Source of the DNA: Chloroflexota bacterium
Lineage (GTDB): Bacteria; Chloroflexota; Dehalococcoidia; Lucifugimonadales; SAR202-VII-2
DNA length: 64,000 nt
NCBI GenBank assembly: GCA_003228115.1
Contig: QEVV01000002.1
Coordinates: forward strand, 310,001-374,000
Direction of reading: 5' to 3'
Below the pieces are notes generated by a model. It had not been told where the DNA came from. It did no database searches and saw only the letters and a list, made by a program, of their open reading frames with translations. This document shows, in pieces, positions 8,309 to 17,279 of the stretch; positions within the stretch are counted from its first letter, which is position 1, and the number at the start of each line of letters is the position of its first letter. The translations under genes and the position numbers were made by a program.

Positions 8309-11300
8309 TTACTCCACTCGCTTCACCGAAAGCACCACCTGCTCACCCTCTAACTTGTGCTCCTCGATGTGGGCATCTTCCTGGGGTTCGTTTTCGGAGA
8401 GTTCCACGGAGAGCGTCTCCTGGCGAATGTAGTCCTCAAATGTTGCGACCACCCTTCTCACAACTTCCCCGCCGGTGTAGCGCGTCACGATTCGATCACT
8501 GATGTCAAAGCCCGCGGTGCGCCGCATGTTCTGCACCCTGTGAACCAATTCCCTAGCGATTCCTTCTTCGGCCAGCTCCTTGGAAATATCCGTACTTAGG
8601 GCCACCACGTAGCCGACCTCTGCCGCCGAGGTGTGGCTTGCGCCTTTCGTGGGCTCAACACGAATCTCGTCCGGCAGGATGGAGAAACCCTCTAGCTCGA
8701 TGGCCTCGCCTGCGGATATTGCGGCGTAGACTAGGGCAGGGTCCATGGCAGCAAGAGCTTGAACAGCTACAGGCATGTCCCCACCGAGCCGGGGGCCAAG
8801 CTTCGCTTGCTCTGGACGCAGGGTGATGAACTTCGTGACCTCTTCGGCACCAATCACCTGGATTTCCTTGACGTTCAACTCCTCTAGGAGCTGCGGCACG
8901 AACCGGCCAAGAGCGGCTGCCTCGGAGGGAAAACGAGGCTTGACCAGGATGCTTTGGAGTGGTTGCCGGACCTTGATGCCAGCCTTGCTACGAGCGGCGT
9001 GCCCCAGGCTGGTTACCCTTCTCACCAAGGCCACGTCCCGCGAAAGCTCTTCATCGACAAGGTCGGTCTTGACTTCAGGCCACGCCGTGAGGTGCACGCT
9101 CTCCGGCGCATCGGCGTCTGCCGACCTCACAAGGTTCTGGTACATGGATTCGGCAAGGAAAGGCGTGAGTGGAGCAATCAGGCCACTGAGAGTGACCAAG
9201 CAAGTGTGCAGCGTAACGTAGGCGCTTTGCTTGTCCTGGTCATTTTCGCTCCTCCAGAACCGGCGTCTGCTACGCCGGACGTACCAGTTGGAAAGCAGCT
9301 CCACAAACTCCTCAAGACGCCTCGCAGCATCGGTCGGGTTGTAGCTTTCCATAGCCTGGGTCGCGTCCCGCACCAGCAGGTTCAGCTCTGAAAGGAGCCA
9401 CCTGTCCAACTCAGCTGAGGGCTTCACGTCGCCAGCCTTGGTAGGGTCGAAACCGTCCAGGTTGGCGTAAGTAACGAAAAAACTGTAGACGTTCCACAGC
9501 GGCAGGAAGAAGCGGCGGACAGCGTCCTCCACAAGGTCCTTCGAGAAACGGCGCGAATTCCCAGGAGGGGAGGACACGAAGAGATACCAGCGGAGAGCAT
9601 CGGCACCCAAGGCATCAATAACTTCCCACGGCTCGACGACGTTGCCCTTCGACTTGCTCATTTTCTCGCCGGAGCCATCTAGGATGAGCCCCAAACAGAT
9701 AACGTTTTGATAGCAGGGATCGCCCTTGATGAGGGTCGACAAGGCATGGAGGCTGTAGAACCAGCCTCGTGTCTGGTCGACCGCCTCGCAGATGTAGTCA
9801 GCCGGGAAGTAAAGGCGGGAATCGACCTCGTCTTGGTTTTCGAAGGGGTAGTGCCACTGAGCAAATGGCATTGCCCCGGAATCGAACCAGCAGTCCAATA
9901 CATCAGGTACCCGCCGCATCTCGTTTCTGCACTCGGCGCACCGCAGGACGACTTCATCGACGTATGGGCGGTGGAGGTCCTCATCCCGCTCCAGCAGGCG
10001 AAGCTGGTATTGGGTGTAGGCGTTTGGGGTCATCCGGTCCTTCATCTCGGCGACACTGCCTATGCACTCCTGCGCTCCGCACTCCTCACAGCGCCAGATT
10101 GGAAGGGGAGTGCCCCAGTAGCGCTCGCGGGACACAGCCCAGTCCACGTTGTTGCGCAGCCAATCGCCGAAGCGGCCCTTCTTGATGTGTTCCGGGTACC
10201 AGTTGATCTCATCATTCCCGGAGAGCAGCCGGTCCTTTACTGCCGTCGTCTGGATGTACCAAGAAGGCTTGGCATAGTAGAGCAGCGGCGTGTCGCAGCG
10301 CCAGCAAAATGGATAGGTGTGTTTATAGATGCCCTGTTTGTAGAGCAGCCCCCTGCCCTCTAGGTCTCGCATGATGAGAGGGTCCGCATCCTTCACAAAC
10401 TTACCGGCAAAGGAATACTTACCCTGGACGATACCCAGCTGGTCCACATGCTGAATGAAATACGACCCGTTGGCCTTCCCCATGACGTAGTCTTCGTCAC
10501 CGAAAGCAGGGGCGCTGTGGACGATGCCAGAGCCATCCTCCAGCGTTACAAAATCAGCGGCAACAACCGCGTAGGTCAGGGTTTGAGACGGAACTGGGGC
10601 CACGTCCTCAAGCCTACCTAGCACTCCTCCCTCTTGGTCGGCCTCTTGGAATTGCTGGACGTTCACCCCGTTCGCAAACGGATCGAAGAGCGGCTCATAG
10701 CGAACCCCAGCCAACGCCGAGCCTGGAAAGGTGGCGATTACTTGGGTCCCCTCTTCTAGAACGCTACCAGCCAAGGCAGCGGCAAGAATGATGCGGCGGC
10801 CGTCGGGCAGCAAAGCAACGATATATTCGGCATCAGGAGACACAGCCAGAGCACTGTTGGCGGGCAGGGTCCAGGGCGTAGTGGTCCATGCCATCAGGTA
10901 GGTATCACCCTCAGTTGGCACGCTGTCCCGAACGATCTGCCAGCTGGCCTCTTGAGTACTGGCAATGCGAAAGAGCACGAAAACGGATGGGTCTGGAATG
11001 TCATCCTTGTAGCCCAGCGACACTTCGTGGGAGCTGAGGGTCGTGACACAGCGCGGGCAATGCGGCGTTACCTTATGCCCTTCGTAGAGCAAGCCCTTAT
11101 CCCAAAGCTGCTTCAGGATCCACCAGCCCGTCTCGATGTAGCTGTTGTCGTAGGTGATGTAGGCATTCTCGGTGTCCACCCAGAAACCGACGCGCTCCGT
11201 GAGCCGCTCCCATTCCTTAACGTAGCGAAAGACGCTGTCACGGCATCGGCGATTGAACTCTGCGATGGAGGCTTCAATATCGCCGGGGACGATGTTCTCG

Positions 11301-11620
11301 ATCTCCCGCTTGGTGGAGATACCCAGTTCCTTCTCCACTTCCAGCTCCACCGGCAGACCATGGGTATCCCAGCCTCCCTTACGGAAAGGCCTGTAGCCCT
11401 GCATGGTCTTGTACCGGGGAATAACGTCCTTATAGACCCTTGAAAGGACGTGGTGAATTCCAGGAAGGCCATTGGCCGTGGGGGGTCCTTCGTATAGCAC
11501 GAAGGGAGGGGCCCCTTCTCGCGCTTCTGTCTTGCGAAAGATGTCAGCCTTTCGCCAAAACTCGAGGGTTTCTTCTTCAAGGTGCGGAAAGCTGACCCGA
11601 CTGGAGACCGGCTGGAACAT
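8309..11620 (-). CDS. ileS: Isoleucyl-tRNA synthetase, type 2
   Basis: A class I synthetase of 1103 residues that charges tRNA-Ile. The N-terminal ATP site reads EGPPTANGLPGIHHVLSR, and the second signature GEKMSKSKGNVVEPW is in the expected place. The GWDTHGLPVELEVEKELG block and the HH-x-L form of the first motif fit the eukaryote-like IleS2 class, which in other bacteria often tolerates mupirocin. Cys pairs (CPRC; CEEC) look like zinc ligands. The C-terminal half holds the anticodon-binding helical bundle. It converges on the htrA-like gene with a 10-base gap. No T-box leader was recognised upstream on its own strand. Confidence 0.97.
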   Translation of the reverse strand: MFQPVSSRVSFPHLEEETLEFWRKADIFRKTEAREGAPPFVLYEGPPTANGLPGIHHVLSRVYKDVIPRYKTMQGYRPFRKGGWDTHGLPVELEVEKELGISTKREIENIVPGDIEASIAEFNRRCRDSVFRYVKEWERLTERVGFWVDTENAYITYDNSYIETGWWILKQLWDKGLLYEGHKVTPHCPRCVTTLSSHEVSLGYKDDIPDPSVFVLFRIASTQEASWQIVRDSVPTEGDTYLMAWTTTPWTLPANSALAVSPDAEYIVALLPDGRRIILAAALAGSVLEEGTQVIATFPGSALAGVRYEPLFDPFANGVNVQQFQEADQEGGVLGRLEDVAPVPSQTLTYAVVAADFVTLEDGSGIVHSAPAFGDEDYVMGKANGSYFIQHVDQLGIVQGKYSFAGKFVKDADPLIMRDLEGRGLLYKQGIYKHTYPFCWRCDTPLLYYAKPSWYIQTTAVKDRLLSGNDEINWYPEHIKKGRFGDWLRNNVDWAVSRERYWGTPLPIWRCEECGAQECIGSVAEMKDRMTPNAYTQYQLRLLERDEDLHRPYVDEVVLRCAECRNEMRRVPDVLDCWFDSGAMPFAQWHYPFENQDEVDSRLYFPADYICEAVDQTRGWFYSLHALSTLIKGDPCYQNVICLGLILDGSGEKMSKSKGNVVEPWEVIDALGADALRWYLFVSSPPGNSRRFSKDLVEDAVRRFFLPLWNVYSFFVTYANLDGFDPTKAGDVKPSAELDRWLLSELNLLVRDATQAMESYNPTDAARRLEEFVELLSNWYVRRSRRRFWRSENDQDKQSAYVTLHTCLVTLSGLIAPLTPFLAESMYQNLVRSADADAPESVHLTAWPEVKTDLVDEELSRDVALVRRVTSLGHAARSKAGIKVRQPLQSILVKPRFPSEAAALGRFVPQLLEELNVKEIQVIGAEEVTKFITLRPEQAKLGPRLGGDMPVAVQALAAMDPALVYAAISAGEAIELEGFSILPDEIRVEPTKGASHTSAAEVGYVVALSTDISKELAEEGIARELVHRVQNMRRTAGFDISDRIVTRYTGGEVVRRVVATFEDYIRQETLSVELSENEPQEDAHIEEHKLEGEQVVLSVKRVE

Positions 11621-11788
11621 CTAACTGCCTCTTGGAGGAAGGGGTGCGGATACCGTGAAGGTGGTACGTCCATTCTACAGGAAAGGGTCGCCAGCTTGGA
11701 AAGACGATCCAGGCTGCACTCCTGGCGTGTGCTTGCGTATCTGGTGAGCGGTATGGACAATAGCCGCAAATGCATCCGAGGTGAACCT

Positions 11789-12208
11789 GTGCTGACCTTG
11801 CCGCAGTCGTACTTTGACCAGATGATCGCCCATTCGCTGGGTGAGGACCCGAACGAATGTTGCGGAATCATCGCAGGCAAGGACGACGAAGCGACACAAC
11901 TCTACCGCATTACAAACGTCGACAAGAGTCCATACCGATACAGCATGGAGCCGAAAGAGTTCTTTCAGGCGTACCGGGAAATAGAGGACAAGGGTTGGCA
12001 GATCATGGTCCTTTACCACTCCCACACGCACACGGAAGCCCGGCCCTCGGATACAGACATCCGGCTGGCGACTGGTCCTGATGGCGGGTCTACGTGGCCA
12101 GGCACTTTTTACGTTGTAGTGTCGCTGGCCGATAAGGGCAAGCCTTCCGTCCGAGCGTTCACCATTGAAGACGAGGTGGTGGACGAGCACGAACTAGTCG
12201 TTATCTAG
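11789..12208 (+). CDS. JAMM/MPN metallopeptidase (M67 family)
   Basis: A 139-residue JAMM-fold protein. The zinc motif is present as LYHSHTHTEARPSDTDI (His-x-His then Ser-x-x-Asp), and DPNECCGIIAG supplies the upstream Glu. Related bacterial enzymes (Mec+ type) remove amino acids from sulfur-carrier proteins such as CysO, but no ThiS/MoaD-like gene is adjacent. GTG 11789 is preferred because GAGGTG lies five bases upstream and the protein then starts at the family N-terminus. ATG 11753 is an alternative that adds 12 residues. It is divergent from ileS. Confidence 0.8.
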   Translation: MLTLPQSYFDQMIAHSLGEDPNECCGIIAGKDDEATQLYRITNVDKSPYRYSMEPKEFFQAYREIEDKGWQIMVLYHSHTHTEARPSDTDIRLATGPDGGSTWPGTFYVVVSLADKGKPSVRAFTIEDEVVDEHELVVI

Positions 12209-12236
12209 CCATTCGCAAGCAGCAATCGAGGCACTC

Positions 12237-13016
12237 ATGGCCACTGACTCCTTGGACGACCTCCGACTCAAGATAGCTCAGTCCTGCCGGATACTCGCCT
12301 CGCTGGGGATACTCAAGGGCATCCACGGCCACGTTAGCCACCGAATCGCCGATACCGAAGAGATGCTGATCCGCTGCCGGGGCGATGTCGAATATGGCGT
12401 CAACTACACCACGCCCGACCAGATCCGGCGCCTCTCCTTCGACGGAACCGGTAGCGATCTGGGCGATACCTACGAGGCTCCCAGAGAATTACCAATTCAT
12501 GGCGAGATCCTAAGAGTCAGGCCTGAGGTCAACTGCGTTATCCACGGACATCCCCCCGCCACACTGTTGTGTGGCATCGCTGGCATAGAACTGCGGCCCA
12601 TTTTCGGCTCGTACGATCCGCAGGCGCTGAGCATTGCAGTGGAAGGCGTTCCCATCTATCCAAGATCAGTCTTGATAAGCCGACCGGAACTAGCCAACGG
12701 AGTGATCGCGGCAATGGGGCCTCGTGACGTCTGCCTCATGAAGGGGCACGGCATCACCGTGACCGGGACCTCGGTGGAGGACGCCACGATACGGGCTATC
12801 AAGGTGGAGTCCTTGGCAAAGGTTCACTGGGAACTTGCCAAGGCCGGTAAGACTGCTCCTGACATCGGTTGGGAAGATGTGGAAGAGTTCGCCCGGCGGC
12901 CGCGGGGCATGGCCATGCCCAGGGCGACCGAATGGCTGTGGAAATTCTATCTCAAAGCCCTCGAAGAGGAAGGCCGCATCCCTGACGACCTCGACTTGGA
13001 CATGCGGCACGTTTAG
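12237..13016 (+). CDS. Class II aldolase/adducin-family protein
   Basis: A 259-residue aldolase II fold. ASLGILKGIHGHVSHRI near residue 25 is the phosphate-loop region, HGEILRVRPEVNCVIHGHPP supplies two metal-binding histidines, and LMKGHGITVTGTS supplies the third. Family members cleave or decarboxylate sugar-phosphate-like or hydroxy-acid substrates, and the precise substrate is unknown. A beta-hydroxyacid dehydrogenase and a D-aminoacylase-like gene follow, so a small catabolic group is likely. The 3' part has a helical extension ending in Asp-rich residues. The start ATG has GAGG a few bases upstream. Confidence 0.82.
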   Translation: MATDSLDDLRLKIAQSCRILASLGILKGIHGHVSHRIADTEEMLIRCRGDVEYGVNYTTPDQIRRLSFDGTGSDLGDTYEAPRELPIHGEILRVRPEVNCVIHGHPPATLLCGIAGIELRPIFGSYDPQALSIAVEGVPIYPRSVLISRPELANGVIAAMGPRDVCLMKGHGITVTGTSVEDATIRAIKVESLAKVHWELAKAGKTAPDIGWEDVEEFARRPRGMAMPRATEWLWKFYLKALEEEGRIPDDLDLDMRHV

Positions 13017-13204
13017 AGGGTGCGTCTTTCCCAAGCGGTTGTAACGGTCGCAGGCGTTGGGCCTGCACTGTGAGCCGCATCAGTCTCCCAACCCTCGTCG
13101 TTGCGAATGACTTGATGGTAGTCAAGCACCAGTGAAAGGGTAAATCCTATCGCCTGAAGACTCGTCCCCTAAACGTCATTTTCGGAGCACCAAGGAGGTC
13201 CACC

Positions 13205-14230
13205 ATGGACACTGTAGGTTTCATAGGATTGGGGAACATGGGAGCGCGCGTCGCAGGGCACATTCAGGATGCAGACTTTCCCATGGTCGTCTACGACCTT
13301 AACGAGGCAGCAGTGAGGCCGTTCCTTGAAAAGGGGGCCACTCTCGCCAACTCTCCCGCTGATGTCGCTCAGCGCTGCGACGTTATTTTCTCTGCCCTCC
13401 CAGGCCCCAAGGAGATCGAGCAGGTAGCCCTGGGGAAAGAGGGAGTGCTGGAGGGCATCCGGCGCGGCGGGGTCTACATAGAGATCTCCACCAGTCGACC
13501 AGCTCTCATCCAAGAAATCGAGGCCAAGTTCCGCCCGAAGGGAGCTTTTGTCCTTGAAGCCCCCGTCCTCAGCGGGCAACCGGGCACTGCGCCGGGGATT
13601 CACTCCGTACTTGTGGGAGGCGAACCCGAAGCCTTCGAGCGAGCCAAGCCTGTGCTGGCGGCTTTCGGCGACCAGCTCATGTACACCGGCGCCATTGGAT
13701 CGGCCAACGTCTGCAAGCTCATTCACCAGCTCATTGGCAGCGTCGTTTCTCAGGGAGTGGCTGAAGGCCTGTCTCTCGGCATGAAGGCGGGCGTGGATGT
13801 TGAGGTCGTCTGGGAAACAGTGCGACGCGGCTTCCTGGGCCGCATGTATATGCTCCACGATCTGGTCCCCCGCTCCGTGTTCAAGGGAGACTTCGAACCG
13901 GCTCTTTTCCCTTTGACCCTGCTTCGAAAGGACCTAGGGCTTGCCACCGAACTTGGCCGGGAGCATAACGTTCCTCTGCCGGCCGCTAGTCTCGTTGAGC
14001 AGGTGCTCGTCTCGGGCATGAGCAAAGGCTGGGGTGGGAAATCAGGCTACGCGGTCCCATTCTTGATGCAGGAAGAAGCTGCAGGCGTCGAGATGCGTAA
14101 GGATGGCATAGACCCGAACGAAGCAACCCGCTACGTCGACACCGACCCAACGACGACGACCAAGCCTGACTTTATCACCTACTACGAAAAGCCCAAGGCG
14201 CGTAGGCAGGCACGGCGAAGCCTCGGATAG
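13205..14230 (+). CDS. NAD(P)-dependent beta-hydroxyacid dehydrogenase family protein
   Basis: A 341-residue member of the 3-hydroxyisobutyrate/6-phosphogluconate dehydrogenase superfamily. The Rossmann motif GFIGLGNMGARVAGHI opens the protein. LEAPVLSGQPGTAPG is the substrate-binding segment (family form APVSGG), and GSANVCKLIHQLIGS holds the catalytic Lys. The C-terminal helical domain is followed by a basic tail with a TTTTK run. It reversibly oxidises a beta-hydroxy acid; which one is not visible. AAGGAGG sits just upstream of the ATG, an unusually strong ribosome site for this window. It converges on the deacylase with a 14-base gap. Confidence 0.85.
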   Translation: MDTVGFIGLGNMGARVAGHIQDADFPMVVYDLNEAAVRPFLEKGATLANSPADVAQRCDVIFSALPGPKEIEQVALGKEGVLEGIRRGGVYIEISTSRPALIQEIEAKFRPKGAFVLEAPVLSGQPGTAPGIHSVLVGGEPEAFERAKPVLAAFGDQLMYTGAIGSANVCKLIHQLIGSVVSQGVAEGLSLGMKAGVDVEVVWETVRRGFLGRMYMLHDLVPRSVFKGDFEPALFPLTLLRKDLGLATELGREHNVPLPAASLVEQVLVSGMSKGWGGKSGYAVPFLMQEEAAGVEMRKDGIDPNEATRYVDTDPTTTTKPDFITYYEKPKARRQARRSLG

Positions 14231-14244
14231 GACGCCAACAAGGC

Positions 14245-15942
14245 TTAGGCGTGGGCGTACATGGTGTTCCTGGCTACCTTGCCAGGTAGGGCCCCTGTAT
14301 GGTTGCCCCCCTCAATGAGCACCTCTCCGTTCACGATGGTGTAGTCGACGCCCTTTGCCAAGCGCCGCAGCCGTACTGCGCCCCCCGGCAGGTCGGCCAC
14401 TTTCTCTTCAGGCCCCAGGGCAATCGTGTCCGGGTCAAAGATAACGAGGTCAGCGTTCATCCCAGGCCGGATGAGGCCGCGGTCGTGCATACCAAACATG
14501 CTGGCGGAATCGAAGGTAATCCTCCGGACTGCCTTTTCCAGCGACATGATCTTCTTCTCTCTGATCCAATGCCCAAGGAAGTAGGTGCTGAAGCCGTCGT
14601 TAGCCTCGAAGACCAGGTGAGCGCCAGCGTCCGAGAGCCCGACAACGGTGTAGGGACTGTTCAGCAGTTCCGCCATCGAAGCCTCGTCGCCACCGAGCTG
14701 AATCGCCTCGAATTCCGTGCCCATGTCCTCTTCCAGCGACAGGTCAAGGAACGCGTCGAGGATGCCCTTTCCCTGCTCCTGCGCGATCTGGGCCACGCTT
14801 TTCCCAATGAGGGGCCGGTTCTTCTCCAAAGTGGTGTCATGGACGGATATGAGGTCCCAACGCCGGGAGAAGATGTCGTAATTGACGCCTACGCCTTCCA
14901 CAGCCTCGGCGCTCAGCACCTTTCTAACCTCCGGGTCCCGGAAAGCCTTGAGCTTGCCCTCAATCGACCCGGTCATGATTGGCGCCCAACTGGGCATCCG
15001 ATCGAAGAGCTGGGCGTTGCGTAGCGTGAAGGTATTGATTGACGGGCGCGGGTTGACCATCGGGTAGACCCGGATGCCCTGATTGATCCGGTCCTCTGCG
15101 AAGGCCAGGTGATCCTTCCACTGCTCTGGGGCTCCGGCACGCCAGGCTATCTGAAGGTAGAGCACCGGCCGGCCGCTGGCCTCGGCCATGCGGCTCATCA
15201 GCCCTTCCCTCAACTCGAATGGGGCCGACGCCCCGGACTCAATGACCCCCGTCCCTACCTCGCTAAGGACAGACGACAACTCCACCAGCTCTTCGTGAGG
15301 CGCTATGCATGCCGGGAGCAACTTGCCCCGGATGTCGTAGTGGCCCGGGTTCCGGTTAAAGGAAAGGCCCAGAGCTCCCGCGGCCATACCATCCCGTATG
15401 ATGGCCTTCATTTCCTCCAGCTCTTGGGGCGTCGCCTCGCTCCGGTCCTGCGAGTCTTCACCCATCACCCAGCGCCGTACTGCGGAGTGCCCGATCAGGA
15501 CTCCGGCGTTGACACCCAAGCCCTGGTCGATGGCGTCGAGATACTCTGGGATTGTCGTCCACGACCACCGGGTACCTTGCTCCAGCGCTTCCATGGGAAT
15601 GGCCTCAACCCGCGCCAACATGCCCGCCAGGACGGAACGGTCCTCCGGTCTGGCGGGGGCCAGGGCAAGGGAGCAGTTGCCGAAGACGACGGTGGTGATC
15701 CCGTGGTGGGGAGCGTAGGTGCACAGCGGGTCCCAGGTCACCTGGGCGTCGTAGTGGCAGTGGTTGTCGATGAAGCCAGGGGCAACGGCTCGGCCCTCAG
15801 CATCAATGGTCCTCTTCGCGGGTCCCTGAAGCTTCCCCGATTCAACGATCTTTCCATCTTTTACAGCGACATCGCCGTGGAAAGAGGGCATGCCGGAACC
15901 ATCAATGACGCGAGCGTTGCGAATGAGCAGGTCGTATGCCAT
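14245..15942 (-). CDS. N-acyl-D-amino-acid deacylase-like amidohydrolase
   Basis: A 565-residue metal-dependent amidohydrolase. It starts with the small beta domain (LIRNARVIDGSGMPSFHGDVAV) and the metal motif FIDNHCHYDAQ. GNCSLALAPARP carries the Cys typical of D-aminoacylases, and VGLSDAGAHLVF carries the late catalytic Asp. The barrel returns to a C-terminal beta domain near RPGMNADLVIFDP. Related enzymes release D-amino acids or open cyclic amides. Its partners in the region are an aldolase and a dehydrogenase transcribed toward it, so a shared substrate is possible but not shown. Confidence 0.85.
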   Translation of the reverse strand: MAYDLLIRNARVIDGSGMPSFHGDVAVKDGKIVESGKLQGPAKRTIDAEGRAVAPGFIDNHCHYDAQVTWDPLCTYAPHHGITTVVFGNCSLALAPARPEDRSVLAGMLARVEAIPMEALEQGTRWSWTTIPEYLDAIDQGLGVNAGVLIGHSAVRRWVMGEDSQDRSEATPQELEEMKAIIRDGMAAGALGLSFNRNPGHYDIRGKLLPACIAPHEELVELSSVLSEVGTGVIESGASAPFELREGLMSRMAEASGRPVLYLQIAWRAGAPEQWKDHLAFAEDRINQGIRVYPMVNPRPSINTFTLRNAQLFDRMPSWAPIMTGSIEGKLKAFRDPEVRKVLSAEAVEGVGVNYDIFSRRWDLISVHDTTLEKNRPLIGKSVAQIAQEQGKGILDAFLDLSLEEDMGTEFEAIQLGGDEASMAELLNSPYTVVGLSDAGAHLVFEANDGFSTYFLGHWIREKKIMSLEKAVRRITFDSASMFGMHDRGLIRPGMNADLVIFDPDTIALGPEEKVADLPGGAVRLRRLAKGVDYTIVNGEVLIEGGNHTGALPGKVARNTMYAHA

Positions 15943-16182
15943 AAGAGTATCTCTCCTGGTCCTCTGAACTTGCCTGTTTCCTTGGCTTTACATCTACCAG
16001 CGTCCTTGACGCTGGTGCACCACTGCAATTCGGCAGTCTATGCCGTCATATTCGCAGATTCGCCTTCACAAACAATCACACTTGGCACGTTTTCTGCCGC
16101 AACCGACAGCGGGAGCAGTGTAAATCGATGGTTGGGGCACTGCAATGGCTCAGGTGCACGGCCTTTCAGTGAGGCCTGGCGC

Positions 16183-16647
16183 TCAGCCCCGCCTGGAACG
16201 TTGGCGGTCGGCACTGTCCAGCCATATGGTCACAGGACCATCGTTGATGAGCTCCACCTGCATGTACGCCTGAAAGAGGCCGGTGGCCACAGTTAGGCCA
16301 GTCAGGCGAAAAAGATCAACGGCACGCTGGTACAAGGCATCGGCGGCGGCGGGTGCGGCAGCGCCGGTGAAGCTGGGCCTTCGCCCCTTGCGGGTATCGG
16401 CGTATAGCGTGAATTAGCTGACAAGTAAAAGCTCGGCCCCCAGTTCAAGGGCCGAGCTTTGAAACTTACCTTCGTTGTTGTTGAAAATCCGCAGGTTGAC
16501 GATCTTATCGACCAAGTAGCGGGCTGCTTCCTCGTCGTCACCCTCGCCCACCGCTAGGAAGACCACCAAGCCGGAGCCAATGCTCCCAACCTCCTCATCA
16601 CCCACCGATACGCTCGCCCGGCTAACCCGCTGGACGAGGGCCCGCAC
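16183..16647 (-). pseudogene. dtd: D-aminoacyl-tRNA deacylase interrupted by one in-frame TAA
   Basis: DTD removes D-amino acids from mischarged tRNA. The first 77 codons (GTG 16647 onward) encode MRALVQRVSRASVSV, an FLAVGEGD loop and LRIFNNNEGKF. Codon 78 is TAA (16414-16416) exactly where the family motif SQFTL needs Gln. The same frame then continues with [15 protein letters not shown], the second motif [10 protein letters not shown], and a true TGA at 16183-16185. The full length of about 154 residues is normal, so a single CAA-to-TAA change explains everything. It could be a real nonsense mutation, readthrough or a base-call error. It follows the FmdB gene in the same direction, two bases after that gene's stop. 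Confidence 0.9.
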
Positions 16648-16649
16648 TT

Positions 16650-16991
16650 CTATTCCTCTTTGGACGATGTCTTTGAGGGAGTGCTGGCTACCTTAGACTC
16701 TGACTTAGAGTCTTCCTTGCTTTCACTCTTTGTGCTCTCGGTCTTCGTCTCTTCAGTCTTTTCGCCTTTACTGCTCTTCTTGCTGCTGTCCCCATCGCGG
16801 TAGCCGCTTTCCTTTTGCTTATAGTCGGTGGTGTAGAAGCCAGTACCCTTATAGATCACCGCTGGCATGCTAAACATGCGGGGTGCTTCACTGCTGCAAA
16901 CAGGGCATGTGGCCATCGGTTCGGCGTCAAAACCCTGTTTGAGCTCGAACCTGTGGTTGCAGGCCCGGCATCGATACTCGTAGATAGGCAC
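16650..16991 (-). CDS. FmdB-family zinc ribbon protein with Ser/Lys/Glu-rich tail
   Basis: A 113-residue protein that opens MPIYEYRCRACNHRFE, the typical FmdB/CxxC_CXXC_SSSS start. Two Cys pairs (Cys8/Cys11 and Cys29/Cys32) form the zinc ribbon, followed by SEAPRMFSMPAVIYKGTGFY. The last 50 residues are a charged, disordered tail of Lys, Glu, Ser and Thr. GTG 16991 is chosen since the family starts there and GGAGGAGG lies upstream. Members are regulatory or adaptor proteins with no firm biochemical role. It precedes dtd by two bases, so the two are one transcript. Confidence 0.88.
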   Translation of the reverse strand: MPIYEYRCRACNHRFELKQGFDAEPMATCPVCSSEAPRMFSMPAVIYKGTGFYTTDYKQKESGYRDGDSSKKSSKGEKTEETKTESTKSESKEDSKSESKVASTPSKTSSKEE

Positions 16992-17279
16992 GTTGTCCAC
17001 CTCCTCCAAACGGCGACAGAATTAGCAGTCAGCCGCTGAGAGCGCCAGCAATAATGTTAGCACGGCGCAAGCGGTGTGAACAACGCGCGACCAGGCACTA
17101 ACACAACGAGCGATTGCTCCTTGGCCAGGGCTCGCTCGCTACGCCTGCGATCGATTGGCCACGTTCTGCGCAGACCCCTCGCCGGAGGTCCAACCTATCA
17201 GCATTTCATTCTCTAGAAGTTTCTTGGACTGCTCAGTACAATGCGAACAGTCACCAAAGACTACGGAAGGAGACGATGT

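Noticed and set aside
11658-11671. T-box-like AAGGTGGTACGTCC between ileS and the JAMM gene
   Set aside because: It is on the plus strand, opposite to ileS, and lacks a Stem I/specifier and terminator; the match is partial.
15109-16296. A 395-codon plus-strand frame covering the deacylase and dtd region
   Set aside because: It lies antisense to the deacylase and the 3' half of dtd, and its protein is Gly/Arg/Pro-rich with no family signature. It is a GC-driven shadow frame.
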